From NCBI GenBank assembly GCA_027592275.1, contig JAQCKF010000004.1, positions 62,001 through 126,000 on the forward strand: DNA of 64,000 bases, in the 5' to 3' direction. This document shows positions 8,862 through 17,463 of this stretch, piece after piece. The DNA is from Pseudomonadota bacterium (lineage in GTDB: Bacteria > Pseudomonadota > Gammaproteobacteria > Pseudomonadales > Pseudohongiellaceae). Both the position numbers and the translations under genes were made by a program. The notes below the pieces were generated by a model. It saw only the letters and a list, made by a program, of their open reading frames with translations, searched no databases and was not told where the DNA came from. Position 1 is the first letter of the stretch. Each line of letters begins with the position of its first letter.

Positions 8862-10145
8862 ATGAAAAAATCCCAACTCTCCAGCAAGATTTTCCGCTCA
8901 TTTCGTAAGCCGCTTATAGCTATCAGCCTAGTCTCAGTAGCTATATTGAATAGCACCAGCTCAGCACAAGAACCCGTGCGCATCGCCTTCATGGACCCTC
9001 TCTCCGGCACGTTTGCATCGATCGGCAACACTGGACTGAAGCTCTTGGAGTTTGCAGCGGACTACTACTACAATTCCAAGGGCGGAATATTAGGGGGACG
9101 CATGATCGAAATCCTTCCTCTGGACAACAAGCAAAGTCCTACTGAGACACAGCTACAGTTTCGCCGAGCGATAAGCGAAGAGATTCAAATTATCTTTCAG
9201 GGAAATAGCTCGGCAGTTGCCAGCACTCTGAGCCAGACTATCTCTCGACATAACCGACGCAATCCTGACCAAGAAGTCTTGCAGATAAACTATTCCGCAG
9301 TAGACCCCATCCTTACCGAAGACAACTGCAGCTTCTGGCATTTTCGTTTCGATGCGCATGCCAACATGAAGCTAGATATTCTCACCGATTACATCGCCCT
9401 CAACCCTGACATATCGCGCATGTACATCATCGGCCAGGACTATTCTTTCGGGCAAGTGGTATCAGACACCACAATCAAATTGTTGAATGAAAAACGTCCA
9501 GACATCGAAATTGTCGGCAATGAGTTTCATCCTATCGGTCAGGTAAAAGACTTTACTCCGTATGTAACCAAGATCGTCTCCTCAGGTGCTGATGCAGTAG
9601 TTACGGGTAATTTTGGAGCGGACATGGTTTCCCTTGCACGATCCATAATCGACTCAGGTCTCGATATACCCATCTACACTTTCTACGCTGCCTACGACGG
9701 CATTACCGCTACTCTCGGTGAAAGCGGTAAGAATAAGATCAGACTAATACACAACGGTGTCGCCAACCCTCTTCCAACGGAGGCGCGTAAGCAGCTCAAT
9801 CGAGATTTCAAAATAGCGAATCCAAATTACGATATAACACAGCCTCGCATAGTCAATGCATTACAAATGGTAGTCACGGCGATGGAAGAGACACAGAGTA
9901 CTGACCCGTATGACATTGCCATAGCTTTGGAAGACATGCGCTTCACCACAATTGGCGGCGAAGAGATTTGGATGCGCGGAGAAGATCACCAGATTTTTCA
10001 GAAACTGAGCATATCGGTACACACAGATGAAGGTGTGGAATTCGACGCAGATAATTCAGGCTATGGCTTAGTTACCGAGTACCAGGTTCCGCTAGAAGAG
10101 ACCATAGTTGAGTCAAGCTGCCAAATGAGACGACCCCGGCGTTGA
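8862..10145 (+). CDS. ABC transporter substrate-binding protein, branched-chain amino acid type
   Basis: This is a periplasmic type-1 binding protein of 427 aa. A signal peptide (cleavage near SSAQ-EP) is followed by RIAFMDPLSGTFASIGN, the ligand-binding opening of the LivJ/urea-type family. Further conserved stretches are IIFQGNSSAVAS, MYIIGQDYSFGQ and the ADAVVTGNFGADM strand. The ATG at 8862 was preferred to a TTG two codons upstream. It heads a run of five import genes. Ligands in this family include branched-chain amino acids, amides, urea and aromatic acids; the actual one is not evident. Confidence 0.88.
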   Translation: MKKSQLSSKIFRSFRKPLIAISLVSVAILNSTSSAQEPVRIAFMDPLSGTFASIGNTGLKLLEFAADYYYNSKGGILGGRMIEILPLDNKQSPTETQLQFRRAISEEIQIIFQGNSSAVASTLSQTISRHNRRNPDQEVLQINYSAVDPILTEDNCSFWHFRFDAHANMKLDILTDYIALNPDISRMYIIGQDYSFGQVVSDTTIKLLNEKRPDIEIVGNEFHPIGQVKDFTPYVTKIVSSGADAVVTGNFGADMVSLARSIIDSGLDIPIYTFYAAYDGITATLGESGKNKIRLIHNGVANPLPTEARKQLNRDFKIANPNYDITQPRIVNALQMVVTAMEETQSTDPYDIAIALEDMRFTTIGGEEIWMRGEDHQIFQKLSISVHTDEGVEFDADNSGYGLVTEYQVPLEETIVESSCQMRRPRR

Positions 10146-10205
10146 AATTTCTAACACTCCAGCTTAAAATAAGACACATGGAACCAGTTAAACGCTAAGG
10201 CCAGC

Positions 10206-11156
10206 ATGCTAGAAGTTTTAATCTTTGCCACACTAAATGGCCTAGTCACCGGATTCTTGTTGTTCATGTTGGCCAGTGGTCTGACGCTTATCTTCAGCAT
10301 GATGGGTGTGCTTAATTTCGCACACGCCAGTTTCTACATGCTCGGCGCCTACTTCGCCTATTCGCTTAGTCTCTATTTCGGTTTTTGGACCGGACTGATC
10401 TTTGCCCCTCTCATCGTCGGTGCGCTAGGCGCTCTTGTTGAACGCTACGGCCTAAGAAAGGTCCATGCCTCTGGGCACGTTGCCGAGCTCGTGTTTACAT
10501 TCGGGCTCGCTTTTCTCATAGAAGAATCTATACAGTTCTTCTGGGGTCGCGACACGAAGAACTACCAAACCCCCGACCTCTTAGATTTCCCATTGTTTAC
10601 CCTCTTCGGACAAGAGTTCTCTGCCTATCGTGGTTTCATGATGGCGATCTCCATCGGCATCTTTATCGCGCTTTACTACGTACTCACAAAGAGTCGAGTC
10701 GGCATTATTATTCAAGCGGCGATTACCCACCCGCAGACTGTTTCGAATCTCGGTCACAATGTTCCTCTGATCTTTATGGGAGTGTTCGGCGTAGGCACAG
10801 CGCTCGCAGGCCTCGCTGGAGTTATAGCAGGGCCAGTACTCACTACATTCCCCGGCATGGCTACTGTGTTGGGCAGCATCGTGTTTGTGATAGTGATAAT
10901 CGGCGGGCTAGGCTCACTAGCCGGCGCATTTATTGCCTCGCTGTTGATCGGTCTATTGCAGTCCTATGCTATCGCCTCCGATGTCGGCATGCCTGACTTG
11001 CTCAACTTACTAGGCATCTCCTTTGATCGAAGTCATCCGTTGAACGATCTGTGGACGATGAACCTTCCGCAGATTGCCCCAGTGTTACCGTATCTGTTGT
11101 TGGTTCTAGTGCTGATCTTCAGACCGACAGGCTTGTTGGGTAAGCGAGAAGAATAA
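10206..11156 (+). CDS. livH: Branched-chain-type ABC permease LivH-like
   Basis: This is an inner-membrane permease of 316 aa with about eight hydrophobic segments. LTLIFSMMGVLNFAHASFYMLGAY is the LivH signature region, and IGGLGSLAGAFIASLLIGLLQS is the conserved segment that contacts the ATPase. Its stop overlaps the next start as TAATG, which shows translational coupling with the second permease. It would pair with that protein to form the transport channel of the importer encoded here. Confidence 0.9.
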   Translation: MLEVLIFATLNGLVTGFLLFMLASGLTLIFSMMGVLNFAHASFYMLGAYFAYSLSLYFGFWTGLIFAPLIVGALGALVERYGLRKVHASGHVAELVFTFGLAFLIEESIQFFWGRDTKNYQTPDLLDFPLFTLFGQEFSAYRGFMMAISIGIFIALYYVLTKSRVGIIIQAAITHPQTVSNLGHNVPLIFMGVFGVGTALAGLAGVIAGPVLTTFPGMATVLGSIVFVIVIIGGLGSLAGAFIASLLIGLLQSYAIASDVGMPDLLNLLGISFDRSHPLNDLWTMNLPQIAPVLPYLLLVLVLIFRPTGLLGKREE

Positions 11157-12388
11157 TGGCGCTATTGAAAAAATCATCGATCTGGATTGCCTTTCTAGTT
11201 GCGTTGTTGGGGCTTCCGCTACTGTTCGACTCCATACTCGCGATCTCCATACTGAATCAGATGGCGATAGGTATCGTATTCGCCCTTAGCTACAATATGC
11301 TACTCGGCCAGGGTGGCATGCTCTCCTTCGGACATGCCGTCTACTTTGGGCTGGGAGGTTTTCTCTCGGTTCACGCGTTAATGCTCATCGAATACGAGAC
11401 GATGGTGTTCTCTATTCTTTGGATTCCATTGATAGGCGGTCTATTCGGTCTTCTGGCTGGAATATTTATTGGCAGCTTCTCCACGCGCAAGGCTGGCACC
11501 GTATTCGCGATGATTTCACTTGGCATCGGTGAACTCATCGCTGCCTCTTCGCTTATCTTCTCCAGCTTTTTCGGTGGCGAAGCAGGCATCAGTGGCGATC
11601 GCACATTCGGCCCCACTTTTTTCGGTTTTGACTTTGCACAGAATATCGAGATCTACTATGTCGCCGCCGTCTGGGCGTTCATTGCCACTCTGTTTACGTG
11701 GCTGTTTACACAGACGCCAGCGGGTAGAATGGCCAATGCCGTGCGTGACAACCCTGAGCGCGCTGAGTTTATTGGCTACAGTTCGAGAAAGGTACGCTTC
11801 ATCTCCTTCTGCGCATCGGGGATGTTTGCTGGAATCGCCGGCGGGCTATTTGCCCTCAACTACGAGTTCATCACCGAAGAAAACTTAAACGCTGCAACCT
11901 CAGGCCGCGTACTTCTAATGGCCTACATCGGTGGCTTGGGTTATTTCATAGGCCCGATAATTGGCGCAGTGGTACTGACGCTAATGAATTCTTTGCTAAG
12001 CAACTATTCCGAACTCTGGATGTTGTATCTGGGCATAATGTTTTTACTAACCGTGATGTTTCTACCGCGAGGCTTTGCCGGGTTCATCATGATGCATCAG
12101 GTCGCTTGGGTTCGCGGCAACATGAAGATGCTGATCAAGCCGTACATCATCACTGGTATTCCTGCGTTGCTATTCACAGCTTGCGCCATCGTACTGATTG
12201 AGATGAGTCATACTGATGATGAGGTTTTTCACTACCTTGGGCTCGCGCTGAATCCTGCTAGCCCAATTACTTGGATCGTTATTCTTGCCATTGCCGGCGG
12301 AGCCTTCTATGCCACCAAGAGGTCTCTGATACAACTGAATGACGCATGGGAGACCGCTAATGCGATTCCCAAGGAAGAGGAGGCTTAG
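11156..12388 (+). CDS. livM: Branched-chain-type ABC permease LivM-like
   Basis: The second permease has 410 aa. It has the LivM signatures ALSYNMLLGQGGMLSFGHAVYFGLGG and YIGGLGYFIGPIIGAVVLTLM. It is longer than many LivM proteins because about 70 extra residues follow the core, with two more hydrophobic segments (ITGIPALLFTACAIVLIE and ITWIVILAIAGGAFYAT). The start overlaps the stop of the first permease by one base. The ATPase gene follows after 3 bp. Confidence 0.9.
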   Translation: MALLKKSSIWIAFLVALLGLPLLFDSILAISILNQMAIGIVFALSYNMLLGQGGMLSFGHAVYFGLGGFLSVHALMLIEYETMVFSILWIPLIGGLFGLLAGIFIGSFSTRKAGTVFAMISLGIGELIAASSLIFSSFFGGEAGISGDRTFGPTFFGFDFAQNIEIYYVAAVWAFIATLFTWLFTQTPAGRMANAVRDNPERAEFIGYSSRKVRFISFCASGMFAGIAGGLFALNYEFITEENLNAATSGRVLLMAYIGGLGYFIGPIIGAVVLTLMNSLLSNYSELWMLYLGIMFLLTVMFLPRGFAGFIMMHQVAWVRGNMKMLIKPYIITGIPALLFTACAIVLIEMSHTDDEVFHYLGLALNPASPITWIVILAIAGGAFYATKRSLIQLNDAWETANAIPKEEEA

Positions 12389-12391
12389 CGC

Positions 12392-13141
12392 GTGGCTATT
12401 CTTTCCCTTATCGATGTGAAGAAAAGTTTCGGTATCACGGAAATTATCCGTGGCGTCTCGCTCGATATAGTCGAGGGCGAGAAGCACGCCATCATTGGGC
12501 CCAATGGCGCTGGAAAGTCCACGCTATTCCATCTCATCAGCGGGCGCTACAACGTAAGCGCCGGCAGCATCCACTTCAAGGAACAACAGATAGAGAACAA
12601 GCCGCCCTATGAGATTGCTCGCATGGGCCTCGCGCGCAGTTTTCAGGTTACGAATATATTCCAGCGCATGAGCGTATTCGAGAATATTCGCTGCGCCTTG
12701 TTCTGGTCGAAAGGTTACGGCTATTCCTTCTGGCACCTACTAGGCAAGCAAACAGAATTGAACGATGAGGCCATGCATGTACTCGAACAGATCGGCCTCG
12801 CAGACAGGGCAAAGTTTCCTTCCGGAGAACTCGCCTACGCAGAACTGAGGGCGCTAGAGCTGGGTGTAGCCATAGCCAGCGGTTCAGAACTTATTATGCT
12901 GGATGAGCCGGTTGCGGGCATGAGCCATAGCGAAGCGCAGAATGCGGTTGAGCTGATCCGCAAGATTACCGAGGGCAAGACGCTGATTATGGTTGAGCAC
13001 GATATGAATATCGTCTTTGATGTCGCGGATCGCATCTCAGTCCTCGTATACGGTGAAATTATTGCAACGGACGAGCCGAAAAACATCCGCGCCAATTCCA
13101 AGGTTCAAGAAGCCTATCTCGGCGAGGTGCCTAGTGCTTAA
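12392..13141 (+). CDS. livG: ABC transporter ATPase LivG-like
   Basis: This is a cytoplasmic ATPase of 249 aa. Walker A is GPNGAGKST, Walker B is LIMLDEPVAGM and the switch histidine is in MVEHDMNIVF. The signature motif is degenerate (LAYAELRALELG instead of LSYGEQR), which occurs in one LivG subgroup. It starts with GTG at 12392 behind a strong GGAAGAGGAGG. Its 3' end overlaps the next gene. Confidence 0.9.
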   Translation: MAILSLIDVKKSFGITEIIRGVSLDIVEGEKHAIIGPNGAGKSTLFHLISGRYNVSAGSIHFKEQQIENKPPYEIARMGLARSFQVTNIFQRMSVFENIRCALFWSKGYGYSFWHLLGKQTELNDEAMHVLEQIGLADRAKFPSGELAYAELRALELGVAIASGSELIMLDEPVAGMSHSEAQNAVELIRKITEGKTLIMVEHDMNIVFDVADRISVLVYGEIIATDEPKNIRANSKVQEAYLGEVPSA

Positions 13142-13829
13142 AGTCAGCGATCTTCATGCCTTTTACGGCAAAAGCCACATCCTGCAAGGCGTCAATTTCG
13201 ACGTTGCCGAGGGCGAGATTGTAAGCTTGCTCGGGCGCAACGGTGTCGGCCGCTCTACGACTGTTAAAACTATAATGGGCGAAGTCGAACCGCAGGGCTC
13301 TATCCAATTCAAAGGTAAAGAGATCGCAGGCAAAAAGAGTTTTGAGATCGCGCACTTAGGACTGGGTTATGTTCCGGAGAATCGTGACATCTTCCCGACG
13401 CTCAGCGTCCGCCAGAACCTTGTTCTGGGGATGAAGACGAATACTCCCCAGGGCCGCTGGAATATCGATGAAATGTTTAACATGTTTCCAAATCTAGCTG
13501 AGCGCGCCGATGTGCCCGGCGGGGCGCTCAGTGGTGGCGAGCAGCAGATGTTGTGTATGTGTCGCACGCTAATGGGCGATCCTGACATGATCATGATCGA
13601 TGAACCTACCGAGGGCTTGGCCCCGAAAATTGTCGAGCAACTCGCGCAATTACTGCAGGAAATCGCAAAGCGAGGCGTATCCATCTTATTGGTAGAGCAG
13701 AAGTTGTCTATCGCCCTCAAAATTTCTAATCGCCTCTACGTGATGGGTCACGGCAAGATCGTTTACGAAGGCACTCCAGAAAGTTTGCTACAGGCAGACG
13801 ATGTCAAAGCTGAGTGGCTGGAAGTATAA
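13134..13829 (+). CDS. livF: ABC transporter ATPase LivF-like with arginine in Walker A
   Basis: The second ATPase has 231 aa. It starts with GTG at 13134, inside the end of livG (8-bp overlap), which places the first strand LKVSDLHAFYG correctly; the frame is open further upstream but that part is livG in another frame. The signature LSGGEQQML and Walker B MIMIDEPTEGL are normal. Walker A reads GRNGVGRST, with arginine where lysine is expected (codon CGC). From memory some beta- and gammaproteobacterial LivF proteins share this change. It completes the importer. Confidence 0.9.
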   Translation: MLKVSDLHAFYGKSHILQGVNFDVAEGEIVSLLGRNGVGRSTTVKTIMGEVEPQGSIQFKGKEIAGKKSFEIAHLGLGYVPENRDIFPTLSVRQNLVLGMKTNTPQGRWNIDEMFNMFPNLAERADVPGGALSGGEQQMLCMCRTLMGDPDMIMIDEPTEGLAPKIVEQLAQLLQEIAKRGVSILLVEQKLSIALKISNRLYVMGHGKIVYEGTPESLLQADDVKAEWLEV

Positions 13830-13889
13830 TCCAGCCCTGTGTCATCAAAATTTCAAGCTGTGAACATTCATCACAGCGAGTCGCAACTC

Positions 13890-14891
13890 ATGATCCGCTA
13901 CCGTAAATACCTCCTATTCGCTCTATTTACAGCTCTAGCATCTCTGTTCATGCAAAGCGCTCTAGCCTGGGACTCCGTCGGCCACCGTCTGTCAGCGGCA
14001 ATAGCGGTTCACTACCTAAGTGACGGCTCAAAGGCAGAACTACTGGGAATCCTGCAGCAACACCCGCGCTATCAGCAGGACTTTGTAGAGCAAATGTCCG
14101 CATCGATTAGCCGAGGCGATAACGAGGCTCGATTGAATTGGCTGTTAGGTCAGGCTGCATTCTGGCCAGATATCACCCGCGGCCTACCGGAAATTGAGCG
14201 AAACAAATACAACCGAGCCAACTGGCATTACATCGATGGCGCATGGCTACGCGGCCAAGCCAACACTCAAGGCAATACCTACATTGGCATTTCCCCCTTC
14301 GACGATATCCCAGGGCTAGCGGCTCAAAATATTCGCTCTGAAGCGAGCGTAGATAATGTGATGAACGCTTTGGACTTCAATACTGCCCTGCTCGCTAATT
14401 CGCAGGCCCCAATGCCACAACGTGCAATTGCTTTGTGTTGGGTGTTACACCTTGTTGGTGACATTCATCAGCCGCTGCACGTAGGGTCGCTCTATTCTAC
14501 GAACCGATTTTCAGATGGAGATCGCGGAGGAAACGGTATCGATACCGGCAACAGAAATTTACACGCTCGCTGGGACAGAGCCGTCAGCAGCATCGGAGTA
14601 AATTCCAATCTCGAAACTGTGTTGGCACAACATTCTACGACACTGGAAAAAATGGATGAGCAAGACGATGGAGATTGGTCGCTCTGGATGAAGGAGAGTC
14701 GAGCGCTACTGCTCAACACGGTTTACACCGAGGAAATGAAATCGGCGATCGCGCGTACCGACAGATCCAATCAAAAATTGCGCGAGTTTAATTTAAACGA
14801 TGACTATGTCGCGACAATGCAATATCACGCACGCATGCGGCTCGCCCTTGCAGGCCGTCGCCTCGCAATCTGGTTCGACGACAACCTATAA
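13890..14891 (+). CDS. S1/P1-family zinc nuclease, secreted
   Basis: This is a periplasmic or exported nuclease of 333 aa for single-stranded nucleic acid or 3'-nucleotides. The signal peptide ends at SALA, so the mature protein begins with tryptophan (W27 of the precursor), as this family requires for zinc binding. Further ligands appear in WDSVGH, NWHYID, HLVGDIHQPLHVG and GNRNLHARWD. The ATG at 13890 was chosen over a GTG at 13839, because it gives a clean signal peptide. It lies 60 bp after livF on the same strand; a functional link is not evident. Confidence 0.92.
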   Translation: MIRYRKYLLFALFTALASLFMQSALAWDSVGHRLSAAIAVHYLSDGSKAELLGILQQHPRYQQDFVEQMSASISRGDNEARLNWLLGQAAFWPDITRGLPEIERNKYNRANWHYIDGAWLRGQANTQGNTYIGISPFDDIPGLAAQNIRSEASVDNVMNALDFNTALLANSQAPMPQRAIALCWVLHLVGDIHQPLHVGSLYSTNRFSDGDRGGNGIDTGNRNLHARWDRAVSSIGVNSNLETVLAQHSTTLEKMDEQDDGDWSLWMKESRALLLNTVYTEEMKSAIARTDRSNQKLREFNLNDDYVATMQYHARMRLALAGRRLAIWFDDNL

Positions 14892-14909
14892 GTAACTCTT
14901 CTACACGGC

Positions 14910-17096
14910 CTAGGCTATCGACTTGTGCTGCGCTACCAATTTGACTGCGTTGCGAATGAGCGCGTGTCCCGCTGCGTTTCGCAGACTCATTATCGATTCC
15001 GGGTGGAACTGCACGGCACGAATAGGAAGACTTGTATGGGCAATGGCCATTACGTTCCCATCTTCAGTTTTAGCTGTGATTTTCAGACAATCGGGTACGG
15101 ACCTCGCCACCAGTGAATGATAGCGTCCGGCAGCGAACGGTGATTCGATACCTGCAAATAACTCGCTAGCATCATGGCTTACATCAGACTGCTTCCCGTG
15201 CATTGGATGGCCTAACTCTTCTAGATCCCCACCGAAGTATTCAACCAGTCCTTGCAGCCCGAGGCAGACACCAAATAGTGGAATAGACCTCGATAGCGCC
15301 GCCTCAATAGTCTCATTCATAGAAAAGTGTTTCGGAGTAGAAGGGCCTGGCGAAAGAATTACCAAGTCCACGCTGTTATTCTCCAAATACTTGCGCGCCG
15401 CTTCAGGGCGCAGCGTAAGTACATCAACGCCACACTGCCTGAAATAGGTGCCGAGATTGTGTACGAAGGAATCCTGATGATCGACCATGAGCGCCGTAAT
15501 ACCAACTCCCTGGGTGCTACTAAACACCCTATCCGCACCACTTAAGGCCTTCTTGGCTGTGCCGCGAATCGAATCGATTAACGCCGAGGCTTTCAGCCGC
15601 GTCTCCAGCTCCTCTTCTACGGGGTCGGAATCAATTAGCAAGGTTGCGCCCGCTCTAACTTCTGCGATGCCATTCTTGATACGGATTGTTCGTAGAGTAA
15701 GGCCTGTATTCAAATTACCATCGAAGCCGATATGGCCAATGGCGCCACCGTACCAGTGACGTTGTGATTTCTCATTCTGCTCGATGAACTGCATGGCGGC
15801 GAGTTTCGGTGCGCCGGTTACAGTCACGGCCCAGGTATGTGCCAAGAACCCATCGAGAGCGTCGAATTCCGGCTTCAGTATTCCCTTCACATGATCGGCA
15901 GTATGAATGAGCCGGGAGTACATTTCGATCTGCCTCCGCCCTACCACACGCACCGAACCGGGCTCACAGACCCGCGACTTATCGTTGCGATCTACATCGG
16001 TACACATCGATAATTCCGATTCATCTTTGTCCGAGTTAAGTAGCGTTTTTATCTGATTCGCATCATCGATAGCATCGATGCCACGTTTGATGGTTCCAGA
16101 AATTGGGCAAGTCTCGATCTGAGAACCCTCGACACGAACGAACATCTCCGGTGAGGCAGCTACTAGGTATTCCTGCTCACCGAGGTTCATCAGTGCGCCA
16201 TAGGGTGACGGATTACTCTGCTTGAGCCGTTTGAATACTGACGCGGGACTGTCTTTGCAGGGCTCAAAGAAGACCTGACCGGGAACAACTTCGAACAGAT
16301 CTCCACGGCGGAAATAGTCCAGCGCCTTTTCGACCTGCTCAGCATATTCTCCTTCAACGTGATCGCAGTCTTTCTCAACTTCTGTTGCTGGCACATAGTC
16401 GGCGCATGGGCCGCTACGACGGAACCCCCCAGTAGTTTCGGAGAATTCATCAGAATCCCATCCTCTGCAGACAAATTCATAGCTATAGCAGAATGTCTTC
16501 TCAATGCGATGATCTGACACCGTGATTTGATCCGGCAGGTACAGCACCAGATCTCTATCTTCATCACTGCGCGATTGATGACGAATGACGTCTTCGAATT
16601 GAAACGTCAGGTCGTAGCCGAAGGCTCCGAACAGTCCCAAATAGGGGTCACTAGGGCTTGAGAAACAGGACACAATTTCTCTAAGCACAGAGAATAGGCT
16701 CGCCTTCCTGCTGCGCATTTCTTCCGCGAACTCTTCTGGCTCATCACTCACGGTTACCATAATCGATTTCTGTTTTACATCCATGGATGCAATGGCAGCG
16801 CAGTTTTGTAACGCTCGGTGAACTTCGGGTAGGAGAATTTCCCCCCGAACATTCAAAGCGGCGATCTCTAAGTTTCTATCTTTCCCCGTTATCTTTAGCG
16901 GGGGATTAACGAAGCCTATATCCCAGCGCGTATAGCGGCCAGGAAATTCGAAGCTAGAGGCGAGCAAGACACCCGGCGATTCATCCAGCGAATCCGCAAG
17001 CTGATCGATGGCTGTGGCATAGTCCAGCTGTGAAGTGAGGCGACGAACTTGTACACCGCTAGTACAGCGGTATTGAATGTGATTACTGATTGGCAT
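14910..17096 (-). CDS. trpE(G): Fused anthranilate synthase TrpE(G)
   Basis: This 728-aa enzyme converts chorismate and glutamine to anthranilate, the first step to tryptophan. Residues 1 to about 520 form the chorismate-binding component (PISGTIKRG, TGAPKLAAMQFI, RAGATLLIDSDPVEEE). The remainder is a class-I glutamine amidotransferase with FGVCLGLQG (nucleophile Cys), and VQFHPES (His-Glu). The ATG at 17096 has AGAGGA at good spacing. A single-chain TrpE(G) is usual in rhizobia and related alphaproteobacteria; gammaproteobacteria normally have separate trpE and trpG. A Trp-rich leader ORF lies upstream, so attenuation is likely. The fusion could also make a related aromatic amine, but the leader argues for tryptophan. 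Confidence 0.93.
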   Translation of the reverse strand: MPISNHIQYRCTSGVQVRRLTSQLDYATAIDQLADSLDESPGVLLASSFEFPGRYTRWDIGFVNPPLKITGKDRNLEIAALNVRGEILLPEVHRALQNCAAIASMDVKQKSIMVTVSDEPEEFAEEMRSRKASLFSVLREIVSCFSSPSDPYLGLFGAFGYDLTFQFEDVIRHQSRSDEDRDLVLYLPDQITVSDHRIEKTFCYSYEFVCRGWDSDEFSETTGGFRRSGPCADYVPATEVEKDCDHVEGEYAEQVEKALDYFRRGDLFEVVPGQVFFEPCKDSPASVFKRLKQSNPSPYGALMNLGEQEYLVAASPEMFVRVEGSQIETCPISGTIKRGIDAIDDANQIKTLLNSDKDESELSMCTDVDRNDKSRVCEPGSVRVVGRRQIEMYSRLIHTADHVKGILKPEFDALDGFLAHTWAVTVTGAPKLAAMQFIEQNEKSQRHWYGGAIGHIGFDGNLNTGLTLRTIRIKNGIAEVRAGATLLIDSDPVEEELETRLKASALIDSIRGTAKKALSGADRVFSSTQGVGITALMVDHQDSFVHNLGTYFRQCGVDVLTLRPEAARKYLENNSVDLVILSPGPSTPKHFSMNETIEAALSRSIPLFGVCLGLQGLVEYFGGDLEELGHPMHGKQSDVSHDASELFAGIESPFAAGRYHSLVARSVPDCLKITAKTEDGNVMAIAHTSLPIRAVQFHPESIMSLRNAAGHALIRNAVKLVAQHKSIA

Positions 17097-17160
17097 TACC
17101 AATTCCTCTTAATCCGATATGACGGTAAGAGCTATGGCGAGGGAGTATTTTGAGGAGCAA

Positions 17161-17187
17161 TAGACCGCCATAACTCTTGGCGGCCAT
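17161..17187 (-). terminator. Attenuator hairpin of the trpL-trpE(G) leader
   Basis: Transcribed on the minus strand, GGCCGCCA and TGGCGGTC pair (8 bp with one G-U) around a 7-nt loop, 12 nt after the trpL stop and about 65 nt before the trpE(G) start. The following T tract is weak. The Trp-codon region of trpL (TGGTGGCC) can partly compete for the same arms, as an attenuator needs. Confidence 0.5.
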
Positions 17188-17198
17188 AGAAAGAAAAC

Positions 17199-17261
17199 CT
17201 AGATGTTGTTCTCCTGGCTACCCGCAGATTCCGGCCACCAGAAATAAAATCGTGTATTCAT
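17199..17261 (-). CDS. trpL: Tryptophan leader peptide TrpL
   Basis: A 20-codon ORF, ATG at 17261 and TAG at 17199, encodes a peptide with FYFWW at residues 5-9. Two consecutive tryptophan codons and three neighbouring aromatic codons are the hallmark of an attenuation leader. It lies about 100 bp upstream of trpE(G) on the same strand, followed by a hairpin. A ribosome stalling on the TGG pair when charged tRNA-Trp is short would alter folding downstream. No ribosome-binding site is apparent, and the predicted transcript start is almost at the ATG, as for leaderless trpL in Sinorhizobium. Confidence 0.75.
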   Translation of the reverse strand: MNTRFYFWWPESAGSQENNI

Positions 17262-17270
17262 AGCGGCGCG

Positions 17271-17299
17271 ATGATGCGCCAGCAATAAAATGATGTCAA
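17271..17299 (-). promoter_or_regulatory. Probable sigma-70 promoter of trpL-trpE(G)
   Basis: On the minus strand a perfect TTGACA (17294-17299) stands 17 bp from CATCAT (17271-17276), which matches the -10 consensus at four of six positions. The predicted start is 17262-17265, directly before the trpL ATG at 17261. Confidence 0.6.
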
Positions 17300-17463
17300 C
17301 CCAAACCCTCTAAATTTGAAACTAATTTCTAATTAGTTCATTCTTATCAATTAGTTAACAAAAGAAAAAATAAGTCTAAAAACACGCAACATCACTACTT
17401 GCATGGACCATGGCCAACATTGATAATCGCTATAATCGCACAATAACTAGAGAGAGAATCTCC

